This document shows positions 28,109-37,154 of a stretch of 64,000 nucleotides of DNA, piece after piece (within the stretch, counting starts at the first letter, position 1; the number at the start of each line of letters is the position of its first letter). Where the stretch lies: positions 108,721 through 172,720 of the forward strand of contig NZ_JACCHQ010000017.1 of the NCBI RefSeq assembly GCF_016031655.1. The letters are read 5' to 3'. The notes beneath the pieces are model-generated. The model made no database searches. It saw only the letters and a list, made by a program, of their open reading frames with translations, and was not told where the DNA came from. Made by a program: the position numbers and the translations under genes. The stretch comes from Bradyrhizobium glycinis (GTDB lineage: Bacteria; Pseudomonadota; Alphaproteobacteria; Rhizobiales; Xanthobacteraceae).

Positions 28109-28231
28109 TCCTGGTTCGCGCCTCTGGTCAAGACGTTCCGGTCGCCGGCGACCCCCGTATCGGGCATGACGTGCAACGAGCTCGCGTCTGACTCGCCGAC
28201 GTCCTCGATGAGGACGCCCAGCAGATCACCA

Positions 28232-28300
28232 ATGACCGACATCATGCAGCGCGTCGCCCGCCAGGCGGCGCTCGATCCCGGTAGCGATCTCGGGATGTGA
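28232..28300 (+). pseudogene. Possible 3' end of a TraG/VirD4-like gene
   Basis: The short frame MTDIMQRVARQAALDPGSD resembles the last residues of TraG coupling proteins of rhizobial conjugative elements, which precede a CopG-type gene as here. The similarity is short and recalled from memory, so this is tentative. Confidence 0.3.
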
Positions 28301-28308
28301 GAAAGGCA

Positions 28309-28715
28309 ATGACCGCGGCGAAAAAGAAGGCCCAGATGTTGTTCTAGCTCGAGCCTGATGTCATAAAGACACTGTCGGCCTATGCGCTCGGCGCGAGCAG
28401 TCGATGTCGCTCATCGCCGAAGATTGCGTCGTTTCTATCGAGAGACGCCGATAAGCGGCGTGAAGCTGCCCATCGCCAAGCGCCTCGACGAGATCGACCG
28501 CCGGATCGCGCGCCTTTGAGCGGGATGTCGGAATTTCGGTCGAGACCGTCGCTCTCTTCCGCTTGTGGCTCACGACTACACCGCCACTTCCCGAACCGGC
28601 TGCAAAGCGGCGAGGGCGCAGGGCGGCGCGAAGTGGGACAAATTCGTCGCGGCGCTCGGGCGGTGGCTCTGTCAAGGGCGGAAAGCTGCGACAGGAGATT
28701 CCGGACGACGTAGAT
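28309..28715 (+). pseudogene. Degenerate CopG/ribbon-helix-helix regulator of a conjugation locus
   Basis: Reading across frames gives MTAAKKKAQMLF, an in-frame stop, LEPDVIKTLSAYALG, then SMSLIAED, RLDEIDRRIARLERDVGIS and VETVALF, and later KLRQEIPDDV. These are the successive parts of the CopG-like protein encoded between traG and trbB in rhizobial integrative elements. At least four frameshifts and one stop have accumulated. No trb genes follow, so the transfer region has been deleted. Confidence 0.55.
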
Positions 28716-29255
28716 AGGATTCAGTCTTCAGCGCGCCCTGAACGTGCGGGGCTCGACGAGAGATAGGAAACAAAGACGGGGCCAGCCACGCTCTGCCCAT
28801 TCGTTCGCTGAGTGTTGGCTTGCCGGAAGAGCCAACTTAACCAGCCCTCTCGCCACCCACCCCTAAAGCCCGACGGCAGCGACCTTCTCAATTTAATGAG
28901 CGTACAATAGTCCTTTCTTGCCTGATCCGAGGTTGTGCGTCGTTCAGGCGAACGGAAGAGGAAAAGCTCGCCGCGGGTAGAAACAGCCAGACTGGACATG
29001 ACCGATGGGGTGCGGCGCGGATACTCCATTTATCGCAGCGCTGCCTACGATCGCGGTTACGACTTCAGTTGAATGAAGGGCTAGCACAAGACAACAGAAC
29101 CATCATCCAAGGTTGGCTGTTTTTTTCTGCCTCACGCGTCAGGTTTCCGACACCCTGTCCGGGACTGAACGAGACGAAATCCTCCTTTTCCCAAGCGAAC
29201 CGCCTGAACCCTTCGATTTTAACCCGCTTGAAGCGCAAGATCAGTGATTTATGGC
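28716..29255. other. Intergenic, no gene recognised
   Basis: Short frames only on both strands; nothing recognisable. It leads into the sigma54-like element of the PurF-like gene. Confidence 0.4.
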
Positions 29256-29272
29256 TGGTACGGCGCTTGCTT
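29256..29272 (+). promoter_or_regulatory. sigma54 (RpoN) -24/-12 promoter candidate
   Basis: TGGTACGGCGCTTGCTT differs from TGGCACG-N4-TTGCW at one base and has correct GG/GC spacing. It lies about 100 bases before the start of the PurF-like gene. A one-mismatch activator site, TGT-N10-ACG, is at about 29158; no perfect TGT-N10-ACA was seen, so NifA control is less certain than at 5359 or 8221. Confidence 0.5.
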
Positions 29273-29373
29273 AAATCGAAGACGAACCGGAGTCGTCGCA
29301 TCTTCGCGGTTTGAATGCGTCCCACCTGCGGCGGACCGGGTTGGCGGAAATTTGAGCAAGGGGAGCTAAGAGT

Positions 29374-30948
29374 TTGTCCGGTGTTGCTGCAGCGTTTCTA
29401 TGCTCTTCGAGCAAGCCACCGGCGACGGTTTATGATCAGCTCCAGTACATGCTTCCGAAACTCGCGCTTCGTGGGCAGGCGGGAGTCAGTGTTGCAGCTT
29501 TCATGCATAAGGAGGGTATTCGATATGCAAAAGCGGTCGGCCTTTCATCCGATTCAGTTCGAATTGAAAACATTGAACGGAATCTGAATTTTAGGCCCCA
29601 TGTTGCAATCGCACAGGTTCACAGCCGATGCGGCACCGACGGCGTTCTACCGATTTGCACTACCGAGAGCGCTGGCCGGAATTTTGCGATCTCTCTAGAT
29701 GGAGCTGTGATCAATTCCAGTGAACTTAGGGGAGAATTGCTGGCTGAGGGTTACAGAATGGGCGGCAGCACAGATGCCGAACTCTTGCTCGACTGGCTTG
29801 AGGTCTCTTGCGAAAGGGAATATTGGCGAAACAATCTTCCCGTCAATTATGAAAAGGTCTTTCGCGAAATCGATGATCGGATCGATGGCGCTATTAGCGT
29901 GCTTCTCCTAGACAGAGAAGGAAATCTGGTTGCATACCGTAATCGATTTGGTTTGCGCCCATTGGAATTTATGCAAACAGATGACGGCTTCTTGCTATTT
30001 GCTTCAGAAAATTGTGCCTTTATCGGACTAGAGGGCAAAGTCCAGCAGATCTTTCCGGGCCACATCAAGTATGTAGACGGGAAAAAGGGCCGCTGTGTTG
30101 ATCATTACATGGGAACTGGGCGATCCAAGGCCAAACTCTGCGCCTACGAAATTCTCTACTTAGGAAATCCGAATACCTCTGTCGAAGGCCAATTACATCG
30201 AGAAACTCGCTACAACATCGGAGTCGCTCTCGGCGGCCTGGTTGCGCAGCGGCTGCAAGAGGCTCCGGACTCGACGCCGACAATCGTGTCCTCCATGCCT
30301 CATACTGGAGGACCGTATGCTGATGGGCTATTTGCATCGCTCGCCAAGCACGGTGTGTCAACCCGGCGTCAAGAAGTAGTTACGACACAGTCTCTCCAGC
30401 GAACTCTCATCGGAAGACCCAGCGAGCGAAAATCCCGCATTGCTCAAAAGTACCTGGTGCAGCTAACCAACCTTGCGGATAGCAGGATAATAATTGTCGA
30501 CGAGGCTCTTATTCGTGGCGATACCAGTCAGGCTGTCACGAAAATGTTGCTTGCCGCTGGGGCAAAGGCCGTACATTGGGCGATCGGTTCGCCGCCCATA
30601 GTCGCGCCGAACTACTGCGGCGTGGGCATCGACACTCTAGAAGAATTGGCATTCTGGCGGATATGGAAGCGATTGCCGCCCGGAGAGCGCAAGCGAAGCC
30701 TTCGCTTTCACAAGATGGAGCCGCAAATTCTCCAAATCATCGAGTCTAATATCGCCGCATTCATCAGCGCAGCCACCATAACATATCTGCCGTTTCGGAT
30801 TCTGGAAGCGTTGCTGCCCAGCCGCGACGGCTTCGATCTGTCACCCTTTACATTCGAGATGCCAACCCCAGCGGGACAAAAGCGCGCGGATAGGAACTTC
30901 CGTGAATTGACGGCCGATCTCTCCTATTCGGAATCAAGCTCTGCTTGA
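29374..30948 (+). CDS. PurF-like (amidophosphoribosyltransferase-like) protein without the N-terminal nucleophile Cys
   Basis: 524 residues from TTG 29374 (AAGGGGAG 8 bases ahead). The N-terminal half follows the Ntn glutaminase of PurF (LALRGQAG, VHSRCGTDG, INSSELRGELL, TDAELLL) and the C-terminal half follows its phosphoribosyltransferase domain (SRIIIVDEALIRGDTSQ, KMLLAAGAKAVHW, GVGIDTLEEL). PurF starts MCG; here it starts MSG, so the catalytic Cys is Ser, and the oxyanion-hole NG segment reads DG. Glutamine hydrolysis is doubtful, while the PRPP loop looks usable. It is about the normal PurF length and is not in a purine operon. Perhaps it uses ammonia or another amine to make a phosphoribosyl-linked product; this is inference. 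Confidence 0.85.
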   Translation: MSGVAAAFLCSSSKPPATVYDQLQYMLPKLALRGQAGVSVAAFMHKEGIRYAKAVGLSSDSVRIENIERNLNFRPHVAIAQVHSRCGTDGVLPICTTESAGRNFAISLDGAVINSSELRGELLAEGYRMGGSTDAELLLDWLEVSCEREYWRNNLPVNYEKVFREIDDRIDGAISVLLLDREGNLVAYRNRFGLRPLEFMQTDDGFLLFASENCAFIGLEGKVQQIFPGHIKYVDGKKGRCVDHYMGTGRSKAKLCAYEILYLGNPNTSVEGQLHRETRYNIGVALGGLVAQRLQEAPDSTPTIVSSMPHTGGPYADGLFASLAKHGVSTRRQEVVTTQSLQRTLIGRPSERKSRIAQKYLVQLTNLADSRIIIVDEALIRGDTSQAVTKMLLAAGAKAVHWAIGSPPIVAPNYCGVGIDTLEELAFWRIWKRLPPGERKRSLRFHKMEPQILQIIESNIAAFISAATITYLPFRILEALLPSRDGFDLSPFTFEMPTPAGQKRADRNFRELTADLSYSESSSA

Positions 30949-31385
30949 GGTGGGATCATGAACCAGTTCTCGCCTTCCGGGACGGAACTCTGCTCGATGA
31001 TGTGTACGCACTGCTCTAAACGACCAGTGTCATACTTGACCGATTTGGATATGCAGTGATCGACATGAAAACGTTTCGGGAGCCTTGCGACGTTCCGCTA
31101 TGTCATCTTTGTCGCGGTCCCGGGATATCGCAACAAGAGGTTGCGACAATTGATCGCGAGGGAGTACGACATTTCGCGACACCTACGAACCTCTCGCGGG
31201 CGAAGCCCATTTGCATGAGGTCGCGCGCAGAGTATTCGAGTTGGCTCGCCAAGAAGAGGCTTGCAAGCATATCCATTTCCCGCGGACTTACTTCGGAGTC
31301 GCGCTTACGCGCCGCGTGTCCTGGCTCCATAATAACAAGCATCAGGAGCTGATGACAATCTCGCAAGGACACGGCCTTTTTCGGA
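30949..31385. other. Possible gene remnant between the PurF-like and reductase genes
   Basis: A 60-80 codon frame ending at 31393 (HEVARRVFELARQEEACKHIHFPRTYFGVAL) has protein-like composition but a stop shortly upstream, and overlaps the start of the reductase gene by a few bases. I do not recognise it. It may be the tail of a lost gene. Confidence 0.3.
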
Positions 31386-32360
31386 ATGCATAAACATATG
31401 ATCGGCCTGGAATCATCACACAGCGACCCTCCTAAAGCGGTGAGGCAGAGAATAGGCCTTATCGGAACTGGACGCATGGGGACGGGTATTGGCATCAGCC
31501 TGTTGCGTCGCCGAATCGAGCTGCATTTCAAAGCCAACAAAAAAAGATCGGGTGCGGATCGATTGACTGGTGCAGGTGCCCACGAACATCCTTCGATCGC
31601 TGAGTTGGCCCGGCATGTAACTGCCGTCGTGTTATCGCTGCCTTCCAGCCGTGAGGTTGAGGCAGTATGCCTTGGGCAGGATGGATTGTTCGTCCATATG
31701 TCCCGGGGAGCTTTGATAATTGACTGCTCGACGTCCTATCCCGCCTCGACGATCGCGCTGGCTGAGCAGGCTCAAAAACGCGGCCTAGGCTTTATCGATG
31801 CTCCGGTAACGCGGAGTCCCGAGGAAGCAGAGCTAGGCCTTCTCAACGCGATCGTTGGATCGAATGAAGAGATTTTCCCTGTGGCAGAAGGCATTCTTGC
31901 TGCATTTTGTGAGACCGTTCTTCATGTCGGAGATGTCGGCCAAGGCCACAAGCTCAAGCTTGTTTACAACAGCATGACTATTGGGATAGCGGCAATAGCT
32001 GCGGAGGTTTGCCAATTTGCGTCCGGTGTTAACGTCGATCTCGTAACGCTCCGCTCGCTCGTTAAACGAGGCTCCACGAACAGCGGAATATTTCAAGCCT
32101 TCGCGGCTTTCTTGTTGGGCGAGAAGCCCGAAGTTCTGGCAATCTCAATCGCGAATTCCGCAAAGGATATTGAGTGTGCTGTGCGTCTCGCCGGCGAGAG
32201 CTCAGTGCCCGTGCCCGTCCTGGCTGCCGCCGCGCACAAATTAAATGTCGCAGTTGCTGCAGGCGAAGGCGAGCTCACATTACCTCATCTGTCCCGCTTC
32301 AGGATGACTTCCGAAGTTGGCCTCGAAGCGCCGGCTCAAACAAGCCCGGTGGGTGGCTAA
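31386..32360 (+). CDS. NAD(P)-dependent beta-hydroxyacid dehydrogenase (6-phosphogluconate dehydrogenase NAD-binding family)
   Basis: 324 residues. An N-terminal Rossmann fold (IGLIGTGRMGTGI), the substrate loop DAPVTRSPEEAE where relatives have DAPVSGG, and the catalytic lysine helix GHKLKLVYNSM (GxxxKxxxN) identify a 3-hydroxyisobutyrate or tartronate-semialdehyde reductase-like enzyme; the C-terminal helical domain is complete. The altered substrate loop suggests a substrate other than hydroxyisobutyrate. It lies 437 bases after the PurF-like gene on the same strand and may share its promoter. Confidence 0.9.
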   Translation: MHKHMIGLESSHSDPPKAVRQRIGLIGTGRMGTGIGISLLRRRIELHFKANKKRSGADRLTGAGAHEHPSIAELARHVTAVVLSLPSSREVEAVCLGQDGLFVHMSRGALIIDCSTSYPASTIALAEQAQKRGLGFIDAPVTRSPEEAELGLLNAIVGSNEEIFPVAEGILAAFCETVLHVGDVGQGHKLKLVYNSMTIGIAAIAAEVCQFASGVNVDLVTLRSLVKRGSTNSGIFQAFAAFLLGEKPEVLAISIANSAKDIECAVRLAGESSVPVPVLAAAAHKLNVAVAAGEGELTLPHLSRFRMTSEVGLEAPAQTSPVGG

Positions 32361-32712
32361 TCTTCTCGCAGTCCCCGCTAAGATACCTGTTCCGCGCTAT
32401 CTAACGCCTTATCACTGGCCCGGTACCGCGTCACATCCTCGCGAGCTTGCGAAGGTGACTGCCGCCGTAGCACTGGGCGCAGTAGGCGGCTGGTCGCTCA
32501 AATTGACCGAGATCGACGGCGAGACAGCTGTTTCGGCCTTAGTATCTGGTTGATCAACGATCACGATGGTCGGCTATCGCCGTGGGGCAAGGCAGGCGAC
32601 GTGCCGGGCGGCGCTGCCGCGCAAGCCGGCCCATGCCTCATCGGGAATCGCACGAGAACTGGACCGACTAGTCCCGCAAGCGGTCATAGCGCGAGCCGGT
32701 CTCGCCGTAGCC
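32361..32712. other. Intergenic, no gene recognised
   Basis: A frame of about 78 codons (32317-32553) overlaps the end of the reductase gene and shows no known motif; treated as non-coding. The tts box follows. Confidence 0.35.
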
Positions 32713-32742
32713 TCGTCAGCTTCTCGAAAGCTTGACCGAATA
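32713..32742 (+). promoter_or_regulatory. tts box (TtsI-binding promoter element)
   Basis: The first 20 bases, TCGTCAGCTTCTCGAAAGCT, match the recalled rhizobial tts box consensus (TCGTCAGcTTnTCGAAAGCT) throughout; the following part retains CC and TA at the expected places. TtsI, activated by flavonoids through NodD, drives type III secretion genes from such boxes. It points toward polygalacturonase, whose start is 317 bases away; no other credible gene lies between. Confidence 0.8.
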
Positions 32743-33058
32743 TACAGGTCTACTGATCGTTGTCCAGAGTTGGTGGCGACACGCGCGAATGCAGATGCAA
32801 AAAGGCCGTAACCCGGACCGGCTGGAGGCTTAGCCCCTTGTCAATAGGCCGACGTTACGAAGCTCGTGGAGTCGTCTAACTATCGCGGACGCTTCGTACT
32901 ATTTGCGTACAGGCAAGGCGCTACCCGCAAGATCGCAAGGTCCAGCCGTCTGCTGCGTCTTATAAATGTCATCTTGCGCCGGCCAGTGACGCACGCGGCG
33001 GTGGCTCGATTGAGCGAACGCTCTAGGGACGCGGCTAGGATATGCGTGACAAAGCACG

Positions 33059-34360
33059 ATGAGGTCGATGACAACGCGTTTTCGCAACTGGGCCTTATTG
33101 TCCATACTCGCCTCCACGGTTGTCTGCCCCTCCGTAAAGGCGCAAGACCGCCGGACTATCGTGGAACCTGTTGCACCTCATACGGTCTGCGATCGCCCTG
33201 TGCCTTCCGGAGGTAACGATACAATTACGCTACAGGACGCTATTCAACATTGCCCCCCTGGCGCTGCGGTTTATCTCGGGCGCGGCGAGTTTCACTCAGG
33301 TCCGCTCGAGATGAAATCGGGCGTGACCTTATGGATCGGACGCGGTGCAGTGCTAATGGCCATCCCCAAACCAGCTGCTTACGACAAGGGCCGCGGACAG
33401 TGCGGTCGCATCATGGGTAAGGGCGATGGTTGCAGGCCATTCATCAGCTTTTCCAGAACGCGTGGCGGCGGTATCTACGGCGAGGGCATCATCGATGGTC
33501 AGGGCGGCGCAATTGTGGGCGACGGCGCCGAAACCTGGTGGCAGCTGGCCCGCCGCGCCCAAGCAGAGGGGGGCAATCAGAACGCCCCGCGCTTGATCCA
33601 GATCGATCATGCGCAGGACATCACGTTCTCGGGCATCACCTTGCGCAACGCCCCCAATTTCAATATCGCGCTGAACCAGGTCGAAGGTGCCACCTTTTGG
33701 GGCCTCACGATCGACTCACCGGCAGATGCACGCAATACCGATGGCATCGACCCTGGCGCCAGTCATGATGTGACCATCACCCACAGCTTGATCCGCACGG
33801 GGGATGACAACGTCGCAATCAAGGCCGGCGACAATGGCTCAAGCAGCCATATCTCGATAATCGACAACTATTTCGGCTGGGGTCACGGCATGTCGATCGG
33901 CAGCGAGGTGAATTCCGGGGTGAGCGATATATTGGTGCGGAATCTGACGCTGGACGGTACGACGTCCGGCCTGCGCATCAAGAGCGATGTCAGCAGAGGC
34001 GGTCTGGTCGAGCGCGTGACTTATGAAAACGTGTGCCTGAGGGGAAACCGATGGCCGGTGGCGTTCGACGCAAAATATGACCCGCGCGCACAAGGCACGA
34101 AGATTCCGGTCTATCGGCAGATCGTTCTGCGCCATGTGCGTGGCGACAATGGTGTGCTGCTGATACGCGGCGTAGACGAGCGGCATGCGCTTGGCATTAC
34201 ACTCGATGATGTCCGATTTGCCAGTTCCGCGACTTGGGAAGTCGAACACGCGAGAGTGACTGCAAATGGCGTATCGCCGCCGCTCCCGGAACGAGCTGCA
34301 GAACCGCTGCCCCGCGGATCGCAGACATGTTCCAGAGCATTCCGCGACGGTAATCGGTAA
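33059..34360 (+). CDS. Polygalacturonase (glycoside hydrolase family 28)
   Basis: 433 residues with a Sec signal (residues 5-28, cleavage after VKA). A right-handed beta-helix of GH28 with all catalytic motifs: NTD at 226-228, DD at 249-250 (TGDDN), GHG at 275-277 and RIK at 306-308. It hydrolyses alpha-1,4 bonds in de-esterified pectin. A second ATG three codons downstream is also possible. The pectin methylesterase at 34605 would prepare its substrate. The upstream tts box places it in the flavonoid/TtsI regulon, consistent with host-wall loosening during infection; the signal peptide shows that it leaves by the general route and not as a typical type III effector. Confidence 0.95.
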   Translation: MRSMTTRFRNWALLSILASTVVCPSVKAQDRRTIVEPVAPHTVCDRPVPSGGNDTITLQDAIQHCPPGAAVYLGRGEFHSGPLEMKSGVTLWIGRGAVLMAIPKPAAYDKGRGQCGRIMGKGDGCRPFISFSRTRGGGIYGEGIIDGQGGAIVGDGAETWWQLARRAQAEGGNQNAPRLIQIDHAQDITFSGITLRNAPNFNIALNQVEGATFWGLTIDSPADARNTDGIDPGASHDVTITHSLIRTGDDNVAIKAGDNGSSSHISIIDNYFGWGHGMSIGSEVNSGVSDILVRNLTLDGTTSGLRIKSDVSRGGLVERVTYENVCLRGNRWPVAFDAKYDPRAQGTKIPVYRQIVLRHVRGDNGVLLIRGVDERHALGITLDDVRFASSATWEVEHARVTANGVSPPLPERAAEPLPRGSQTCSRAFRDGNR

Positions 34361-34604
34361 GCACTACATCCGGGCCGAACGTGAGAGGTGAGTCCCGCAT
34401 CGGCGGACCTATTGCTGACAGTGCGGAAGGTTCAGCCTCACGTGGGTGCTTGGCTGCAAGTCTGCAGGGCCTGGTTGCGCAGCTACATGCAGGTTTTAAT
34501 TTGGCGAGGAGAATGTGTTAGCCAGTCGCCGCGGCTATCCCGCGGGGGGTACCTTATATCGACGCGCCGAGCGTGCCGCGAACTCAAACGAAGAGTGAGA
34601 CCAC

Positions 34605-35615
34605 ATGCGAATTGTCGTGGCATCTGCGGCGTTTCTGGTCGGATGTTTCTGCAATCCCCCAGCGGACGCTCGGCCACTAATGGTGTCGCATGCCGGACGT
34701 GCTGACTATTATTCCGTGCAGCAAGCCATCGACGCCTTGCCGGCAGAAGGCGGAAATATACAGATTGCGCCGGGCATCTATCGCGAGAAGGTCAAAATCT
34801 CCAGATCCGGTATTCATATCGAAGGGACTGGCAGGAACCCGGAGGAGACCGTCATTGTGTATGGCGACGGCGCGATTAACGTAGGAGGAACGGCCCGTTC
34901 GGCGACGCTCAATGCGGCTGGCGATGAGGTCAGGCTTGAGAATCTAACCATCCAGAATGATTACGCGCTCAATCCGGCCAATCCACCCTCGCAGGCGGTA
35001 GCTCTGTCCGTCACCGGAGATAGGGACGTCATCACGCGCGTCCGCCTGCTCGGCGCCCAGGACACGCTGTTTGCCGGCAAGGGACCGAACGGCCGAATGT
35101 CGCGACAGTACTTCGCGGACTGCTACATCGAAGGGCATGTCGATTTCATATTTGGCAATGCTAAGGCCTGGTTCCGGAAATGTGAGTTGCACGGCATCGC
35201 CAACCACGCAGTGATCTATACCGCTCAGAGCAAGGCAGCGCCGGATGAGGACAGTGGTTATGTTTTTGATCATTGCAGGCTAAGCGCCGACCCCGCAGCT
35301 CGCTATATCGCGCTTGGCCGCCCCTGGCGCCCCTACGCCACAGTGGTCTTCCTGTCGACCAAAATAGACGCGCAGGTGATTGCGGAGGGCTGGCGCGAAT
35401 GGGCCCCGGGCGAGACCAACAAGTTGAGCACGAGCTATTATGCCGAATATAGGTCCTACGGCATTGGGGCTAACCCCTCACGCCGCGATCCTCGCTCCCA
35501 TCAACTGACACCTGGTGAAGCTGCGAGGTGGTCGTTGAAAGCTTTCTTCGGGGGTGCCACGGGTTGGATTCCAGAAAACCATCAGGATGGGACAATGAGC
35601 AAGAGCTCGCGGTGA
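34605..35615 (+). CDS. Pectin methylesterase (CE8)
   Basis: 336 residues. Signature stretches are intact: SQAVALS, AQDTLF (first Asp), HVDFIFGNA (second Asp) and LGRPWRPYA (Arg). The N-terminus MRIVVASAAFLVGC ends in a lipobox (LVGC), so it may be an outer-membrane lipoprotein or use a short Sec signal. It removes methyl groups from pectin, giving the substrate for the polygalacturonase 245 bases upstream; the two are probably cotranscribed from the tts box promoter. A few extra C-terminal residues look ordinary. Confidence 0.94.
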   Translation: MRIVVASAAFLVGCFCNPPADARPLMVSHAGRADYYSVQQAIDALPAEGGNIQIAPGIYREKVKISRSGIHIEGTGRNPEETVIVYGDGAINVGGTARSATLNAAGDEVRLENLTIQNDYALNPANPPSQAVALSVTGDRDVITRVRLLGAQDTLFAGKGPNGRMSRQYFADCYIEGHVDFIFGNAKAWFRKCELHGIANHAVIYTAQSKAAPDEDSGYVFDHCRLSADPAARYIALGRPWRPYATVVFLSTKIDAQVIAEGWREWAPGETNKLSTSYYAEYRSYGIGANPSRRDPRSHQLTPGEAARWSLKAFFGGATGWIPENHQDGTMSKSSR

Positions 35616-35654
35616 AGGGCCTCGACGGCGATCCTCACATGAATGAGGGGAGGA

Positions 35655-36400
35655 GAGCTTGATTGTAGTGGAGAGTCCCAAACATCGCTCATCTTTCGGC
35701 GAGGGCCTGGTAGATCGCGAAATACATCTCGCGGCTTTGCACGACCTCACTGCTCTTGTAGCGAGCATCACCAATGCAGCGAACAGCCTCTCCTTCGGTT
35801 GGTCGACCAGGATGTTGCGATCCGCCAGGTAGAGAATGCGCAGGCGGCGATGTTCGCGGATCCGACTTCAGCGTAACGACCAGCTTCCAGCAAATCTGAA
35901 AGGCGACAAAGGTCTTGCCTTTGCCTGCCCATGGTCAGCAACAGGCGTTCACGGCCTTTTGAGATCTCCTCAACGGTTCGGTTAGCTGCGATCCGCTGAT
36001 ATTAGCGTTCGTTCTTGCCACCGTGTGATTAAATGGAGTTAGCAGACGCTCTCCGACCTCGGCGTTTTCGAGCCTTGCCCGCCCTGACAACGCGTCCGGA
36101 GATCCTGAGGCTTTGCTCAATCTGCGGCGTCTGTTTCCAGTGAATTAGTCGATCTCAATGATGTCATGGCCGTTGGCCGCATAGACAAATTTGAGGCTGA
36201 GCATTTCAGCATAGCCTCGAGCCTGCTGGACCGCATCGGCAGCGGTCTTGTAGGCCGGCTTAGCCTCGATCGCGGCCAGTGGAAAGTCGCGCATAATCGC
36301 CTCCCTTGTGGATGAAGCCCTTCCCGTCCCGGACGATGCGACCGTCTCTGATGGTGCGCTGCTCAGCGATGGAGTGGCGATCGTGTCCCAGCCCCCGCGC
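35655..36400 (-). pseudogene. Type I restriction HsdR fragment with multiple frameshifts
   Basis: Read on the minus strand across frames from about 36400: SIAEQRTIRDGRIVRDGK, FIHKGGDY, then RDFPLAAIEAKPAYK (nuclease-domain region with the ExK motif), ARGYAEMLSLKFVYAANGHD, later RLLTPFNHTVA and finally GKTFVAFQICWKLV (motor Walker A region) and EVVQSREMYFAIYQALAER. This order is that of the EcoEI-type HsdR N-terminus and first motor motif. Several frame changes occur and the rest of the motor is missing. No hsdM or hsdS is present in the window. Confidence 0.75.
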
Positions 36401-37154
36401 CCGGTAGGCTCAGCACATCAATTTTCGGCCGGTATCCGCCTCTGTCGCCATCAGTTCAGAAGATCAAACCGGAATGAGAAGGGAAAGAAGGAGGACTCAA
36501 GGCTATTTTATCCGAGCGGAGCACACTGAAATCAATGTGTAAGGCCGGCATGCAATAAAGAACCCGTGCCCGGGCGGTCCAACCTACATCTCGTCCGACG
36601 TGCAAAACTTGAGCCCTAAATTGAATCAGAAGTTCTTGGCCGTTGATGGAGGCACTATTGACGGAAGTAAGCAATTCGATGCCGAGCCAGGCGGCGATCC
36701 TTGAGAGTGTCGTCGCCGCTTTCGGCGGGCGGCCACACCCTTGAATGCCAGAAGGCTGGCGCTCGTTGGCTCAACCGTTTCCGTGCGGACCAACCGTCAG
36801 AGCAGTAGCTTCAGAATATGGAAAAGACACAGCAGCGAAACGTCTAATAGCAGGCTGCAACAAGTTGATCCGTCGTATCAAGTCTCAGCCCAATCTATGT
36901 GAGCAAGTTGTCGCTCTACAATCTCGCCAAACTGTAAGGCTCCTTGCGCCATGTCGTGTTCACGACGTAGCGACAGCGGCCCTTTGGACAGCATAAGCGT
37001 TGGTTCTGCTTTATATCCAGGTGGCGCGCGCCCTGCCGCATCCCATGGCGAATGGCCCAGCCTTTGCTTCATTGCATTTCGGACGGTGTGCGGCTCCAAG
37101 TCTTGTTCTGCTCCGCCACAGTCGGTGCATATGTATGGAACGAAAGGCGTTACC
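36401..37154. other. Intergenic, no gene recognised
   Basis: About 750 bases between the HsdR relic and the M16 operon. Only short frames. A weak -24/-12-like stretch (TGGCGCGCGCCCTGCC, about 37022-37037) has correct spacing but mismatches at two conserved positions, so it is not listed as a promoter. Confidence 0.35.

Noticed and set aside
31065..31079. TGAAAACGTTTCGG, similar to the LacI-type operator
   Set aside because: Only one half matches well and it lies in a decayed stretch with no matching catabolic gene.
37022..37037. -24/-12-like TGGCGCGCGCCCTGCC before the M16 pair
   Set aside because: Two conserved positions differ and no perfect activator site is near; GC-rich DNA makes such matches likely.
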